Below, piece after piece: positions 56,721 to 64,000 of a stretch of DNA of 64,000 nucleotides. A program made the translations under genes and the position numbers. The notes beneath the pieces are model-generated. The model did no database searches and was not told the DNA's origin. It saw only the letters and a list, made by a program, of their open reading frames with translations. Within the stretch, counting starts at the first letter, position 1. Each line of letters starts with the position of its first letter. The DNA comes from Giardia muris (lineage: Eukaryota; Fornicata; Diplomonadida; Hexamitidae): positions 1,612,001-1,676,000 of the forward strand of contig CM016926.1 of NCBI GenBank assembly GCA_006247105.1, given 5' to 3'.

Positions 56721-57306
56721 GTTCCCCAGCTCCACGGACACCTGGAACTCCTGTGACCGTGCGAGTGATGTATTTCTCATATTCCAACCCAAAGAAGTCC
56801 AGAAGGAGCGCCTCTTCATACTTGATTCGGTCGTTGAAGAAGTACCAGGATACCACTCCATATCCTATGGTGGAGATGGGATTGGCGAGCATGATTTGCG
56901 TTGAGATCGCCCATATGAACCACCCAGCATACCCCGGGTGGCGGATGTATCTGTAGACCCCTGTGGTGATTAGGCGGTGGCCGTTTCGACGCTCTGTCGC
57001 AATCATGTGTGTGAACCATCGATTCTGAAGCATAGCCATCTTACGAAGAAGTTCTCCGACAACAATCCCGATCAGCCCGCACCAGAAGGAGACTCTGCCA
57101 TATACCCCTTCCTTCCAGTTGAATAACCTCTTCTCTATCAAATACTCCATCAGTCCAATGCCAAGTGCAGTCAAGTATTGAGGACTGAGCAAAAGCGTTT
57201 CAAGACTGAGCCTTGTCGGGACGTGCCGAGACTGAAGGTAATATTCGCTGGTATGGAAAAAGAGCAGAGCACAACCGAAGACCCATAGAGGGGCGTTGGA
57301 TACCAT
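56707..57306 (-). CDS. ICMT: protein-S-isoprenylcysteine O-methyltransferase
   Basis: This is a 199-residue polytopic membrane enzyme of the Ste14/ICMT family, which methylates the C-terminal prenylcysteine of Ras/Rab-like proteins in the ER using SAM. Five to six hydrophobic spans are visible. The conserved catalytic end is intact: TGVYRYIRHPGYAGWFIW, then RIKYEEALLLDFFGLEYEKY. The length fits the short form of the family. ATG 57306 is 27 bp from the divergent HYLS1-like start. Together with the PDE6D-like gene it implies active prenyl-protein processing and sorting. Confidence 0.88.
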   Translation of the reverse strand: MVSNAPLWVFGCALLFFHTSEYYLQSRHVPTRLSLETLLLSPQYLTALGIGLMEYLIEKRLFNWKEGVYGRVSFWCGLIGIVVGELLRKMAMLQNRWFTHMIATERRNGHRLITTGVYRYIRHPGYAGWFIWAISTQIMLANPISTIGYGVVSWYFFNDRIKYEEALLLDFFGLEYEKYITRTVTGVPGVRGAGELIAS

Positions 57307-57333
57307 CTATGACGAGGACAGAAACCAAAAATT

Positions 57334-58134
57334 ATGGATTCGGCGGAGCTCTCGCTCGAACGAATTCAGGAGTATCTTGCAGACCTCGGCTACCAAGGGG
57401 TCCCCGAAGAAACCCTAATCCAGTTGAAGGGCGAGCTTCTACGGCGGATGACGGCGGGCGCAGCTCCCCCAGCACTGGCCACCGATTCCAGTGACGAACC
57501 ACGCCGTCGTCGCAAACATCGCCATGAAGAGCGTGAGGAAACTCTCCACCCACAGCCTCTTACGCATGACCATGGCTATGTTTCTATCCATGCTCCTGAC
57601 GACTCTCCACCAAGTCATTACTCTACTCAGGCCAGTCAGCCACGGCCACGACAGAGCGTTCACTATGAGGGATATGACGAGCCAGACGAGGAAGTGGAGC
57701 AATTGTATAGCCGGAGGCCCTATAGTAGCGATGAACATACTCGGGGGCGTAGGCCTCGACCGACGGGCTCTGCGAGGTCCGCGGCAGACTACAAGATGAC
57801 TGGGAGGAGTGCTCAGTGGAGTGGGCGCGACTACAGCGCGAACTTGAGCGGGTCGAGTAGTCCGGCGCGCCGGTATACGTCTCAGGCCGAGGACCTCACG
57901 CTCATTGGGCCCGGAGCCTCAAAGACGACGCTCTTCAACTCGGGGACGAGTAAGTATACGCTACAGCAGAAGAAGTGCCGCAAGTCGGATCCGGTGACGA
58001 ACTGGGCGAGATACAACAGCATGTGGAGCATACAGGGAGGCCTGGACGACGCCCGTAAGCGTGAGACCAGGTCAAAGTATACGGGGCGCCAGTCCTCGGC
58101 GAAGTCCGGGGTTTATCGTGCGGCTTACGACTAG
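57334..58134 (+). CDS. HYLS1: HYLS1-like basal-body protein
   Basis: This is a 266-residue protein with the two hallmarks of HYLS1. Near the N-terminus is a short helical motif ERIQEYLADLGYQGVPEETL (compare the family's L..LGY.dVPE..L). Near the C-terminus is a box starting KKCRKSDPVTNWARYNSMW followed by basic residues. The middle is disordered and rich in R, S, H and Y. HYLS1 is a core centriole/basal-body protein needed for cilium assembly, which fits an eight-flagellated cell. The ATG at 57334 follows aaccaaaaatt. The call rests on two short motifs. Confidence 0.65.
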   Translation: MDSAELSLERIQEYLADLGYQGVPEETLIQLKGELLRRMTAGAAPPALATDSSDEPRRRRKHRHEEREETLHPQPLTHDHGYVSIHAPDDSPPSHYSTQASQPRPRQSVHYEGYDEPDEEVEQLYSRRPYSSDEHTRGRRPRPTGSARSAADYKMTGRSAQWSGRDYSANLSGSSSPARRYTSQAEDLTLIGPGASKTTLFNSGTSKYTLQQKKCRKSDPVTNWARYNSMWSIQGGLDDARKRETRSKYTGRQSSAKSGVYRAAYD

Positions 58135-58138
58135 TAAA
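58133..58138 (+). terminator. poly(A) signal at the HYLS1-like stop
   Basis: AGTAAA begins inside the TAG stop (58132-58134) and lies 10 bp before the MSH2 ATG. Confidence 0.55.
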
Positions 58139-58148
58139 AACGTCGGGC

Positions 58149-60911
58149 ATGTCCGACTTCTGGTCCTCAACGGCATACGAGGCATATTTGGAGGCATTAA
58201 AGGGGACCTTGGGTGATGAGGCCATCAATATCTATACCCTTTGGTCGGGAGTTCACTTCATTGGTGGGGAAGATGTAGATCGAGTATCCGACATTGTAAT
58301 ACTACAACCACTCTATTGGAAGGGTGATGTTCTTAATAAGACGCCTCTGGATGGCTCCCATCGGATTGCTAGGCTTACGGAAGAGCAGTTCCAAGCCGTC
58401 GTGACGTTAGGCTTTTCGTCTTTAAGGGTGAGGATTAGTCAGTTTGAACTGGCGGATGAGCACTTTACTCGTGTGCGTACTGGATCTCCAGGAAACCCTT
58501 CTGCCTTTGTTGACATTGTACCTCAATTAGCCGGATATGATGCTCCAGCGACGGCTGTCATCCTAGTCTCTCCAATGGAGGCAGGATGTAGTGTATGTGT
58601 CGCGTATAGTACCGGTGAGTACCATCTAGGAGCGGCGGTCTTTACTGATGATTCATCCTTCCCGTTATTAGCCGCCTTGTTATGTATGATTGGCGCTCGA
58701 GAGGTTCTTGCCGTACATAACCTGGATTTGTACCACTGTATTGAGGCTCAGGGGTTGATGTATACGATCGCTACCGAGGGTATTAGAAGGGCGGTCGAGA
58801 GTGAGCTGAAATCTTTGGAAGGAACCTTAACCCATGCATCTCTTGAGAAGATCCGTAACGTCTTGATCACAGATGCAAGAACTACGTTGGATGCCTTATA
58901 CCACAAAAGCCTTGCAGCTTGTTATTCATCAAGAGAAGTCTCACACCTTATCAAGGCTGAATCCAGAGAGATCTCTGGTGGATGCATCCTACTGGGTCTG
59001 TTAAGAATGGTAATGGATACCTGTCATGTCTCCTCGACTCAATCAACCGTCCTTTTCGAGTCTCCATCTCTTGATTCCTGTTTATTATATACCCCCTCGG
59101 ATATGCTCGCCCTAAACATTCTTGCCACTAATAGTGCCGTCTCTCTCCATACTCTTCTTTATAAGACCGCTACACCATATGGTGCGGGCCTCTTGACGCG
59201 TTGGCTTCGAGCCCCTCTCATAGACCTAATTGATATCCAGGAACGTCAGGAACTTGTCCACTATCTTGCAGGCATGGACTTTGCTGGCCAACGGTATACC
59301 CACTTGCACAAGCTTCTCAAACGTTCTCCAAACCTCGAGACGATTGGTGCACGTCTTCGTGACTTCTCAACAAGACAAAAGGGCACCCTTTTCCCCGGAA
59401 TCCTGGATATGTACGTCTTCTTCCGCTCATACCTTCCAGGCATCGTATCTACCTTCACTGACTCCACAGATGCTCTTGAGAGCGTACACAATCTATCAAA
59501 GAGTCTTCAATTGGTTTCCATGGCACTGGCCGGCTTCCAAGAACAAGTAGAAGCGGTCTTCGACTTGAACTCACCATACCTCTCATCTGGTGCGTCAGAT
59601 ATCTTCGCGTCAAACGACGAGATCTATCTCATAGTTGGTTTCGATCAAACCCTTGACGAACTTCGTCAACGATTAGACCTGGAGCGCACCACCATTACGA
59701 GGGAATATGGTATGATTAATGAAAGTGTGAAGGGAGCACGTATCCTTTTTACCCCCTCTCAAGGATATGTCATTCGTTGCCCCAAATCCTCTTACCCCAG
59801 CGTCATGGCACTTGGGTCTGCCATCATCCTTGAGAATAAGGCAAATTACGTCAAATTTACAACAGAATGCCTTCAGAAAAGCTCGGAGCGTCGGAAAGAA
59901 GCCTTCCACGCATATTTCAAGCACCAAGCAACCTTGGAAGCAAGCGTTCTATCATCCTTCGTATCTTACGAGCCATCGATCGCACGCCTGGCTAAGTTGC
60001 TCGCAACAATTGACGTTCTGTCTAGCTTTGCAACACAAGCCACTAATGGTTGGACTCGTCCAACATTAACCTGCGATGGACCATTACACCTTCAGCATTG
60101 TAAGAATCCTCTTCTGATGAACAATATCGGTATCGACGCAACGATTGGCAGCGACATCTATTTCGATGACAAGCGTCGAGTCTTGTTGTTAACAGGACCG
60201 AATGCTGGGGGAAAGACCACACTATTGCGGGCCTTGGGACAATCCATCGTATTAGCTCAGATCGGGGCATTAGTCCCGTGTGCCGCTGCCACGATCCCGA
60301 TTCGTACTCGTCTTGCCGTTCGGTTAGGGACAAGTGACTGTCTCCGTAGAGGGTATTCAACTTTCATGTACGAGATGGTTAATACTCAGTATTTATTATC
60401 AACGGCCCAGCCTGGTGCGCTCTTACTCATCGACGAGCTTGGACGAGGGACGTCTGTTTCCGAGGGTTATGGGATCTCACGTGCCGTCATAGAGGAGATC
60501 CTTGGGAAGCGTTGTATGGCTCTTGTCGCAACACACATTATGGAGCTTGTAGCGGGGCTTACAAAGACCGCAGGCCTTTGGCCCGTCCACATGCGTTCGG
60601 CCTTTGCTGGTAACAAGCTCGTTCTCACGTATAACCTTGCTGATGGGTCTGCGACTTCGACGTATGGGTTAGATGTAGCTAGGGCTGCAGGGATGCCAAG
60701 GGAGGTCATAGATATGGCAACGGCTACACTAGCACAGGAACCGTCTCGGAAGTTTCAAGCTCAAACCCCGACGAAGGACCTTACTGACTCTTTGGTCTAT
60801 GTGGCTAGGGCCTTGCTTAGGTATTCGCGAGGAGCCATAACGGCCGATGAGTTACGAAGGATTCGTGATGAGGGAGTAGCATGCATGGATGCTGCAAAAC
60901 CGCGGATGTAG
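58149..60911 (+). CDS. MSH2: DNA mismatch-repair protein MSH2
   Basis: This is a 920-residue MutS homologue. The N-terminal mismatch/connector part includes RTGSPGNPSAFVDIV, which parallels the MSH2 stretch 'KASPGNLSQFEDIL'. Lever and clamp helices follow. The ATPase shows TGPNAGGKTTLLRAL (Walker A, Thr for the usual Ser), the STFMYEM signature, the Walker B IDELGRGTS, and ATHIMEL. MSH2 pairs with MSH6 or MSH3 to recognise mispairs. No N-terminal phenylalanine mismatch-wedge motif is seen, as expected for MSH2 rather than MSH6. Start is ATG 58149, 14 bp after the previous stop. Confidence 0.85.
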   Translation: MSDFWSSTAYEAYLEALKGTLGDEAINIYTLWSGVHFIGGEDVDRVSDIVILQPLYWKGDVLNKTPLDGSHRIARLTEEQFQAVVTLGFSSLRVRISQFELADEHFTRVRTGSPGNPSAFVDIVPQLAGYDAPATAVILVSPMEAGCSVCVAYSTGEYHLGAAVFTDDSSFPLLAALLCMIGAREVLAVHNLDLYHCIEAQGLMYTIATEGIRRAVESELKSLEGTLTHASLEKIRNVLITDARTTLDALYHKSLAACYSSREVSHLIKAESREISGGCILLGLLRMVMDTCHVSSTQSTVLFESPSLDSCLLYTPSDMLALNILATNSAVSLHTLLYKTATPYGAGLLTRWLRAPLIDLIDIQERQELVHYLAGMDFAGQRYTHLHKLLKRSPNLETIGARLRDFSTRQKGTLFPGILDMYVFFRSYLPGIVSTFTDSTDALESVHNLSKSLQLVSMALAGFQEQVEAVFDLNSPYLSSGASDIFASNDEIYLIVGFDQTLDELRQRLDLERTTITREYGMINESVKGARILFTPSQGYVIRCPKSSYPSVMALGSAIILENKANYVKFTTECLQKSSERRKEAFHAYFKHQATLEASVLSSFVSYEPSIARLAKLLATIDVLSSFATQATNGWTRPTLTCDGPLHLQHCKNPLLMNNIGIDATIGSDIYFDDKRRVLLLTGPNAGGKTTLLRALGQSIVLAQIGALVPCAAATIPIRTRLAVRLGTSDCLRRGYSTFMYEMVNTQYLLSTAQPGALLLIDELGRGTSVSEGYGISRAVIEEILGKRCMALVATHIMELVAGLTKTAGLWPVHMRSAFAGNKLVLTYNLADGSATSTYGLDVARAAGMPREVIDMATATLAQEPSRKFQAQTPTKDLTDSLVYVARALLRYSRGAITADELRRIRDEGVACMDAAKPRM

Positions 60912-60990
60912 TAACTATGTGCTCACCTACTTCCGAGTCATTACACCGGTTACTTGTTGAAGCGTTGAGTAAATTGATCACTGAAACAAA

Positions 60991-61533
60991 ATGCGCGAGC
61001 TCAAGCCGAGCGAGGCGCAGGCCTTCTTCTCGAAGCTAGCGAAGTACGTTGGGACTAGTGTCGAGGACCTAATCACCAGGGAGGGCGGCCAGTTCGTCTT
61101 TCGCATCATTAAGAATCGAGTTTACTACATGTCCAATGAGGTTGAACGAGTGGCTCACCCAGTGGCTCGGAAGAAGCTTCTAGGCGCAGGCCTCCTGATC
61201 GGAAGGTTTACACACCATGGGAACTTCCATATCCGCATCACAGCACTCCCCTTATTGGCTATGTACGCCCAATATAAGGTCTGGCTCACCCCAGCCGCTG
61301 AGCTCTCCTTCCTCTATAAGAACGACGTCATGCGTTCCCACATAGCCCGCATGAGCGACGGGATCCCGGAAAACGCGGGGATCGTCGTCTTCAGTACCGA
61401 TGGCCAACCAATCGGTTTCGGAGTCTCCACCAAGGCTGGAGTCGATGCCTTAAGATCGGACCCCGCAAGCAAGATCGTCATTCACCAAGGAGACGTCGGA
61501 GAGTATCTTCGAGATCAAGACACGTTGTTCTGA
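60991..61533 (+). CDS. NIP7: 60S ribosome biogenesis factor NIP7
   Basis: This is a 180-residue protein, exactly the length of human NIP7. It has an N-terminal alpha/beta domain (MRELKPSEAQAFFSKLAKYV, then NRVYYMSNEVERVA) and a C-terminal PUA RNA-binding domain: ITALPLLAMYAQYKVWLTP, AELSFLYKNDVMRSHIARM, PIGFGVS and the end IVIHQGDVGEYLRDQDTLF. NIP7 is needed for pre-27S rRNA processing and 60S assembly. The start context is acaaaATG. Confidence 0.92.
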   Translation: MRELKPSEAQAFFSKLAKYVGTSVEDLITREGGQFVFRIIKNRVYYMSNEVERVAHPVARKKLLGAGLLIGRFTHHGNFHIRITALPLLAMYAQYKVWLTPAAELSFLYKNDVMRSHIARMSDGIPENAGIVVFSTDGQPIGFGVSTKAGVDALRSDPASKIVIHQGDVGEYLRDQDTLF

Positions 61534-61551
61534 ACGCCCCAGGTCTCACCA

Positions 61552-61935
61552 TCATGCTTCAGGTATCTCCCTCGTACGTGTTGCTTCCAGATATACCTCA
61601 CTCATCTTGCTGAACTCCTCGCTGGTGCAAACAGACTCAGACCCCGGAAGCTTGAGTTGTGCTGCCTGTAACCGCTTCATCTTTAGACTCTCAAGCACTT
61701 CCTTACACTTGGCAGCCTCCTGGCAAGCGTTGGTTACTCCTTGGGCGCATGCCGCCTTGTCCTGTTCCAACGCGTCCAGAAGCTCGGTAAATTTCGTTGA
61801 CATCGCATCGAGGTTCTTCATATGGGCGTTCAAGTCCATCTCGAGCGAGTCCAGCTTCGCCCTGTAAGCGGAAAGGTCTTGCTGGACCTGGGCCAGCTGG
61901 TCCGCCACCTCGTCGACCTCGTGCTGGGGTGTCAT
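61552..61935 (-). CDS. small coiled-coil protein, unknown
   Basis: This is a 127-residue protein. Heptad-rich helices span about residues 8-100 (VADQLAQVQQDLSAYRAKLD, KCKEVLESLKMKRLQAAQL), and the tail is short. It contains four cysteines, without zinc spacing. There is no family match. ATG 61935 is preceded by aaaag on the minus strand. It is convergent with NIP7, with 18 bp between the ends. Confidence 0.6.
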   Translation of the reverse strand: MTPQHEVDEVADQLAQVQQDLSAYRAKLDSLEMDLNAHMKNLDAMSTKFTELLDALEQDKAACAQGVTNACQEAAKCKEVLESLKMKRLQAAQLKLPGSESVCTSEEFSKMSEVYLEATRTREIPEA

Positions 61936-62044
61936 CTTTTAGTCCAATGGCATACGAGAGATACGAGATGTCGTTACTAGTATGAGGGAGGAGCGAGGCG
62001 ATTTGAAATGGAATTCGGGGGCTTTGAAACCGACCAGGAGAACG

Positions 62045-62416
62045 ATGAGGCCGCGTCCCCGCAAGGCACTCAAGAAGGATCAGCGTGATATCCGTTATGC
62101 TCTCGACTGTTCAGAGGGGAAGGACCTCGAGGTTCGTACCTCCGACCTCGTCGACTTCTTCAAGAAGTCCTTCAAGATCGACGAGCGCCGCGGGAGGCTT
62201 GAGGGGAAGGTCGCGATCAAGGCCGACGGCGACAAGCTTATCATCCAGACGACGGGGTACGAGTTCTCGAAGAGCTACGTGAAGTATCTTGCCAAGCGTT
62301 TCCTTGCGCGTGATTATCGAGATATCTTCCGAATCGTCAGTGTCTCTGAGGAGGAGTACAAGCTCGAACCATATCCTGTCGGAGATGACGAGGAAGAAGA
62401 GGATGGGGCGGAGTAA
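62045..62416 (+). CDS. RPL22: ribosomal protein eL22
   Basis: This is a 123-residue large-subunit protein. It has a basic N-terminus (MRPRPRKALKKDQRDIRYAL), the core TTGYEFSKSYVKYLAKRFLA and RDIFRIVSVSEEEYKLEPY, and the acidic tail DDEEEEDGAE, all typical of eukaryotic L22. ATG 62045 gives the normal family length. An in-frame ATG at 61982 would add 21 atypical residues and cannot be fully excluded. Confidence 0.85.
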   Translation: MRPRPRKALKKDQRDIRYALDCSEGKDLEVRTSDLVDFFKKSFKIDERRGRLEGKVAIKADGDKLIIQTTGYEFSKSYVKYLAKRFLARDYRDIFRIVSVSEEEYKLEPYPVGDDEEEEDGAE

Positions 62417-62434
62417 GTGCTCGGGAAGCTAAAC

Positions 62435-63556
62435 TTAGGGTAAATTCCCCTTAGAAGAAGAACCGTCAAGTTGAGCTTGTCCTGTAGGTGGGAAGATGGA
62501 CCTTCTTCCAATGATGGCTTGGACTGCTCCGAGGCTTGCGTAAACTTCTCTAAGAACTGATCTTGGGTCGAGTTCCGGTTCCGTTGCACGGCTGTTGAGG
62601 GAGCGATCGGCTACGACCTTTTCGATGAGGGTCTTACAGGAAGGACAACGAGAGGTACTAGGGCTGAGGTAAATACAACGACCTTGATAAAGGAGGTCTG
62701 TGATCTGGGTGAAGCAGACGGTACAGAGCTGGTGCCCACATGGGGCTAGGACTAACGCTTGACGTTCAGAATCATAAGGGTCGTTACAAGAAGGACAGAG
62801 TAATGAAAGACTATTGGAGATGATTTCGGAAGTATGGTGAATGGACCGCTGGGCGTCTCTATAGGCTTCTGCACATGCTTTTTGTAACATGGTGAGTCTA
62901 TTCTGAACGCATTGTGCCATTCGGAACAACTTCTCTTCCAGGGGTGAAGGAAGATCATCATTAGCGTTATGCCATTTCAAGAAGCGAGCAAGCTCGTCCA
63001 AAGAGGACTTGAAGTTTAACGAGCGAAGATCATTAAGCTTGTGATCGAGGTTTCCTAGGAGTGATTCCAGACGACTATGATCCGTTTCAAAGGCTGCGGC
63101 TAACAACTCGACCTTGTTATCATAGAACCGATTGATAGCGAGGATATCATTGTTTGCTAAGCCTTTGAGTCGATCCACATACTTGTTGAATTGTTTAATG
63201 ATAACTTCTGCGCGTTTCGTCAATACTCCTTCAAGATTCTCCTCCTTTAAGAACGTCCGTATCTTATCAACCTCATCAAGGTTAAGGTCACGGATATGAC
63301 TGACCAGAAGGTTTTCGAGTTCATTATCATCGTGGATGAGGTCATACTCTGCTAAATTGACGATAACGCCGGAATCGACTCCCAACAGGGGTTGCGAATC
63401 AAGGCCTCTGGTCATAGGCTGATCACGATGATTAACAGGGTATGCGTCATATACCTGTAACGATTTCTCGGGTTGTACCTTGTCGATTAGCATCGGTTGG
63501 ACCAATAGTGCTTCATCTCGTATGAGTGGGTCTGTAGACCGTGAATTGAGTTCCAT
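62435..63556 (-). CDS. RING-finger protein with helical N-terminal region
   Basis: This is a 373-residue protein. A helical, partly coiled segment lies at about 75-245. A RING-like module at about 260-320 has CPSCNDPYD, then CGHQLCTVCFTQI, a long loop, and CPSCKTL. It is a likely E3 ubiquitin ligase; the substrate is unknown. The helix-then-RING order differs from the ankyrin-RING proteins in the window. ATG 63556 is 7 bp from the opposing membrane-protein start. Confidence 0.78.
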   Translation of the reverse strand: MELNSRSTDPLIRDEALLVQPMLIDKVQPEKSLQVYDAYPVNHRDQPMTRGLDSQPLLGVDSGVIVNLAEYDLIHDDNELENLLVSHIRDLNLDEVDKIRTFLKEENLEGVLTKRAEVIIKQFNKYVDRLKGLANNDILAINRFYDNKVELLAAAFETDHSRLESLLGNLDHKLNDLRSLNFKSSLDELARFLKWHNANDDLPSPLEEKLFRMAQCVQNRLTMLQKACAEAYRDAQRSIHHTSEIISNSLSLLCPSCNDPYDSERQALVLAPCGHQLCTVCFTQITDLLYQGRCIYLSPSTSRCPSCKTLIEKVVADRSLNSRATEPELDPRSVLREVYASLGAVQAIIGRRSIFPPTGQAQLDGSSSKGNLP

Positions 63557-63563
63557 TTATAAG
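63557..63563. promoter_or_regulatory. 7-bp divergent promoter region
   Basis: The heptamer ttataag separates the opposing ATGs of the RING gene (minus) and the membrane-protein gene (plus). It is AT-rich, like the other two ultra-short divergent spacers. Confidence 0.5.
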
Positions 63564-64000
63564 ATGCTCCCATCGATTTGGGTATTTGGGACGTTTGGGA
63601 CGTTTGCTCTATCCCTATGGACTTGGATATATATATGGGACGGCGTAAGCCTTCCACCCTCTTTGGGGATACTTTGGGGTCCTCTTACAGTGATTCATAG
63701 GTCATGCCTCATTGATTTCATGGTTTGTTATATCTCAGCAGTATATGCGTGCGCTTATTATGGCATGCGGTACGTTATCTCCTATAAGATGAACCCGATA
63801 CATTACGCACATCTTCTCTTCCTGTGCACTGCTCTTTATATCCCCATCTATATCCCTTTGAGTCTCATCAGCTACGAACTATTACGCTGCAGAAAAGGTA
63901 TTCATCAATACCTTTGCATACTACAGCTTTATCTCCTTTGCCTCTTCTATTTACTCCGTCAGATTTGGTTATATTACAGTTCCATCAATAGTAATGTCGT
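63564..64000 (+). CDS. polytopic membrane protein, 5' part (runs off window)
   Basis: An ATG at 63564 opens a frame with no stop to the right edge, about 145 residues so far. It starts MLPSIWVFGTFGTFALSLW and contains about four hydrophobic spans (for example CLIDFMVCYISAVYACAYYG; HLLFLCTALYIPIYIPLSLI; a stretch beginning YLCILQLYLLCLFYLL). Short basic loops contain R and K. No family is recognised from this part. The hydrophobic periodicity over the whole frame argues that it is real. Confidence 0.65.
   Translation, partial: MLPSIWVFGTFGTFALSLWTWIYIWDGVSLPPSLGILWGPLTVIHRSCLIDFMVCYISAVYACAYYGMRYVISYKMNPIHYAHLLFLCTALYIPIYIPLSLISYELLRCRKGIHQYLCILQLYLLCLFYLLRQIWLYYSSINSNV

Noticed and set aside
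1..64000. tRNA genes, CRISPR arrays, transposons, introns
   Set aside because: Spacers are too short or show no cloverleaf B-box motif outside genes. No direct-repeat array, terminal repeats, transposase motif or Giardia-type splice signals were seen by eye.

Overview
The window looks like nuclear DNA of a diplomonad of the genus Giardia, more likely a relative such as G. muris than G. intestinalis. The evidence is a cluster of hallmark families. There are three 21.1-type ankyrin proteins, a NEK kinase fused to ankyrin repeats, a high-cysteine membrane protein, and VSP fragments with a membrane anchor and a CRGK-stop tail. TAA, TAG and TGA all serve as stops, which argues against hexamitine diplomonads such as Spironucleus that read TAA/TAG as Gln. 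No intron is visible. Genes sit head to head, tail to tail or overlapping, with AT-rich patches directly at start codons and AGTRAA-type poly(A) signals at or inside stop codons. The species assignment is inference.

Layout. 0-14.2 kb: the end of a zinc-binding protein, a DBP5/DDX19-like helicase, a coiled-coil protein, an ankyrin protein, DUS3, a large helical protein and a Sec16-like protein. 14.2-22.8 kb: an island of decay. It holds a broken NEK kinase, a serine-rich ORF, a frameshifted NSF pseudogene, a VSP tail joined to a VSP body with an internal stop, one intact ankyrin/NEK kinase and an ankyrin-RING fragment. 22.8-36.7 kb: a high-cysteine membrane protein, a small membrane protein, an LRR protein back to back with eIF3i, a PDE6D-like prenyl-binding protein, a Tul1-like membrane RING ligase, a P4-ATPase and a long-chain acyl-CoA synthetase. 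36.7-58 kb: mainly ankyrin, coiled-coil and cytoskeletal candidates. Two paralogues appear to carry a degenerate kinesin motor fold. There are also a rhodanese-fold fusion, an ankyrin-RING protein, a CKK-domain (CAMSAP-like) protein, ICMT and a HYLS1-like basal-body protein. 58-64 kb: MSH2, NIP7, a small coiled-coil protein, ribosomal protein eL22, a RING protein and the start of a polytopic membrane protein running off the right edge.

The genes are not an operon. Most look like independently transcribed housekeeping or cytoskeletal genes. Two loose themes recur: membrane and prenyl-protein handling (P4-ATPase, ACSL, Tul1-like, PDE6D, ICMT), and microtubule or basal-body function (CKK, HYLS1, the two pseudo-kinesins, coiled-coil proteins). 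The most novel items are the paralogous pseudo-kinesins and the 7-9 bp spacers between divergent start codons.
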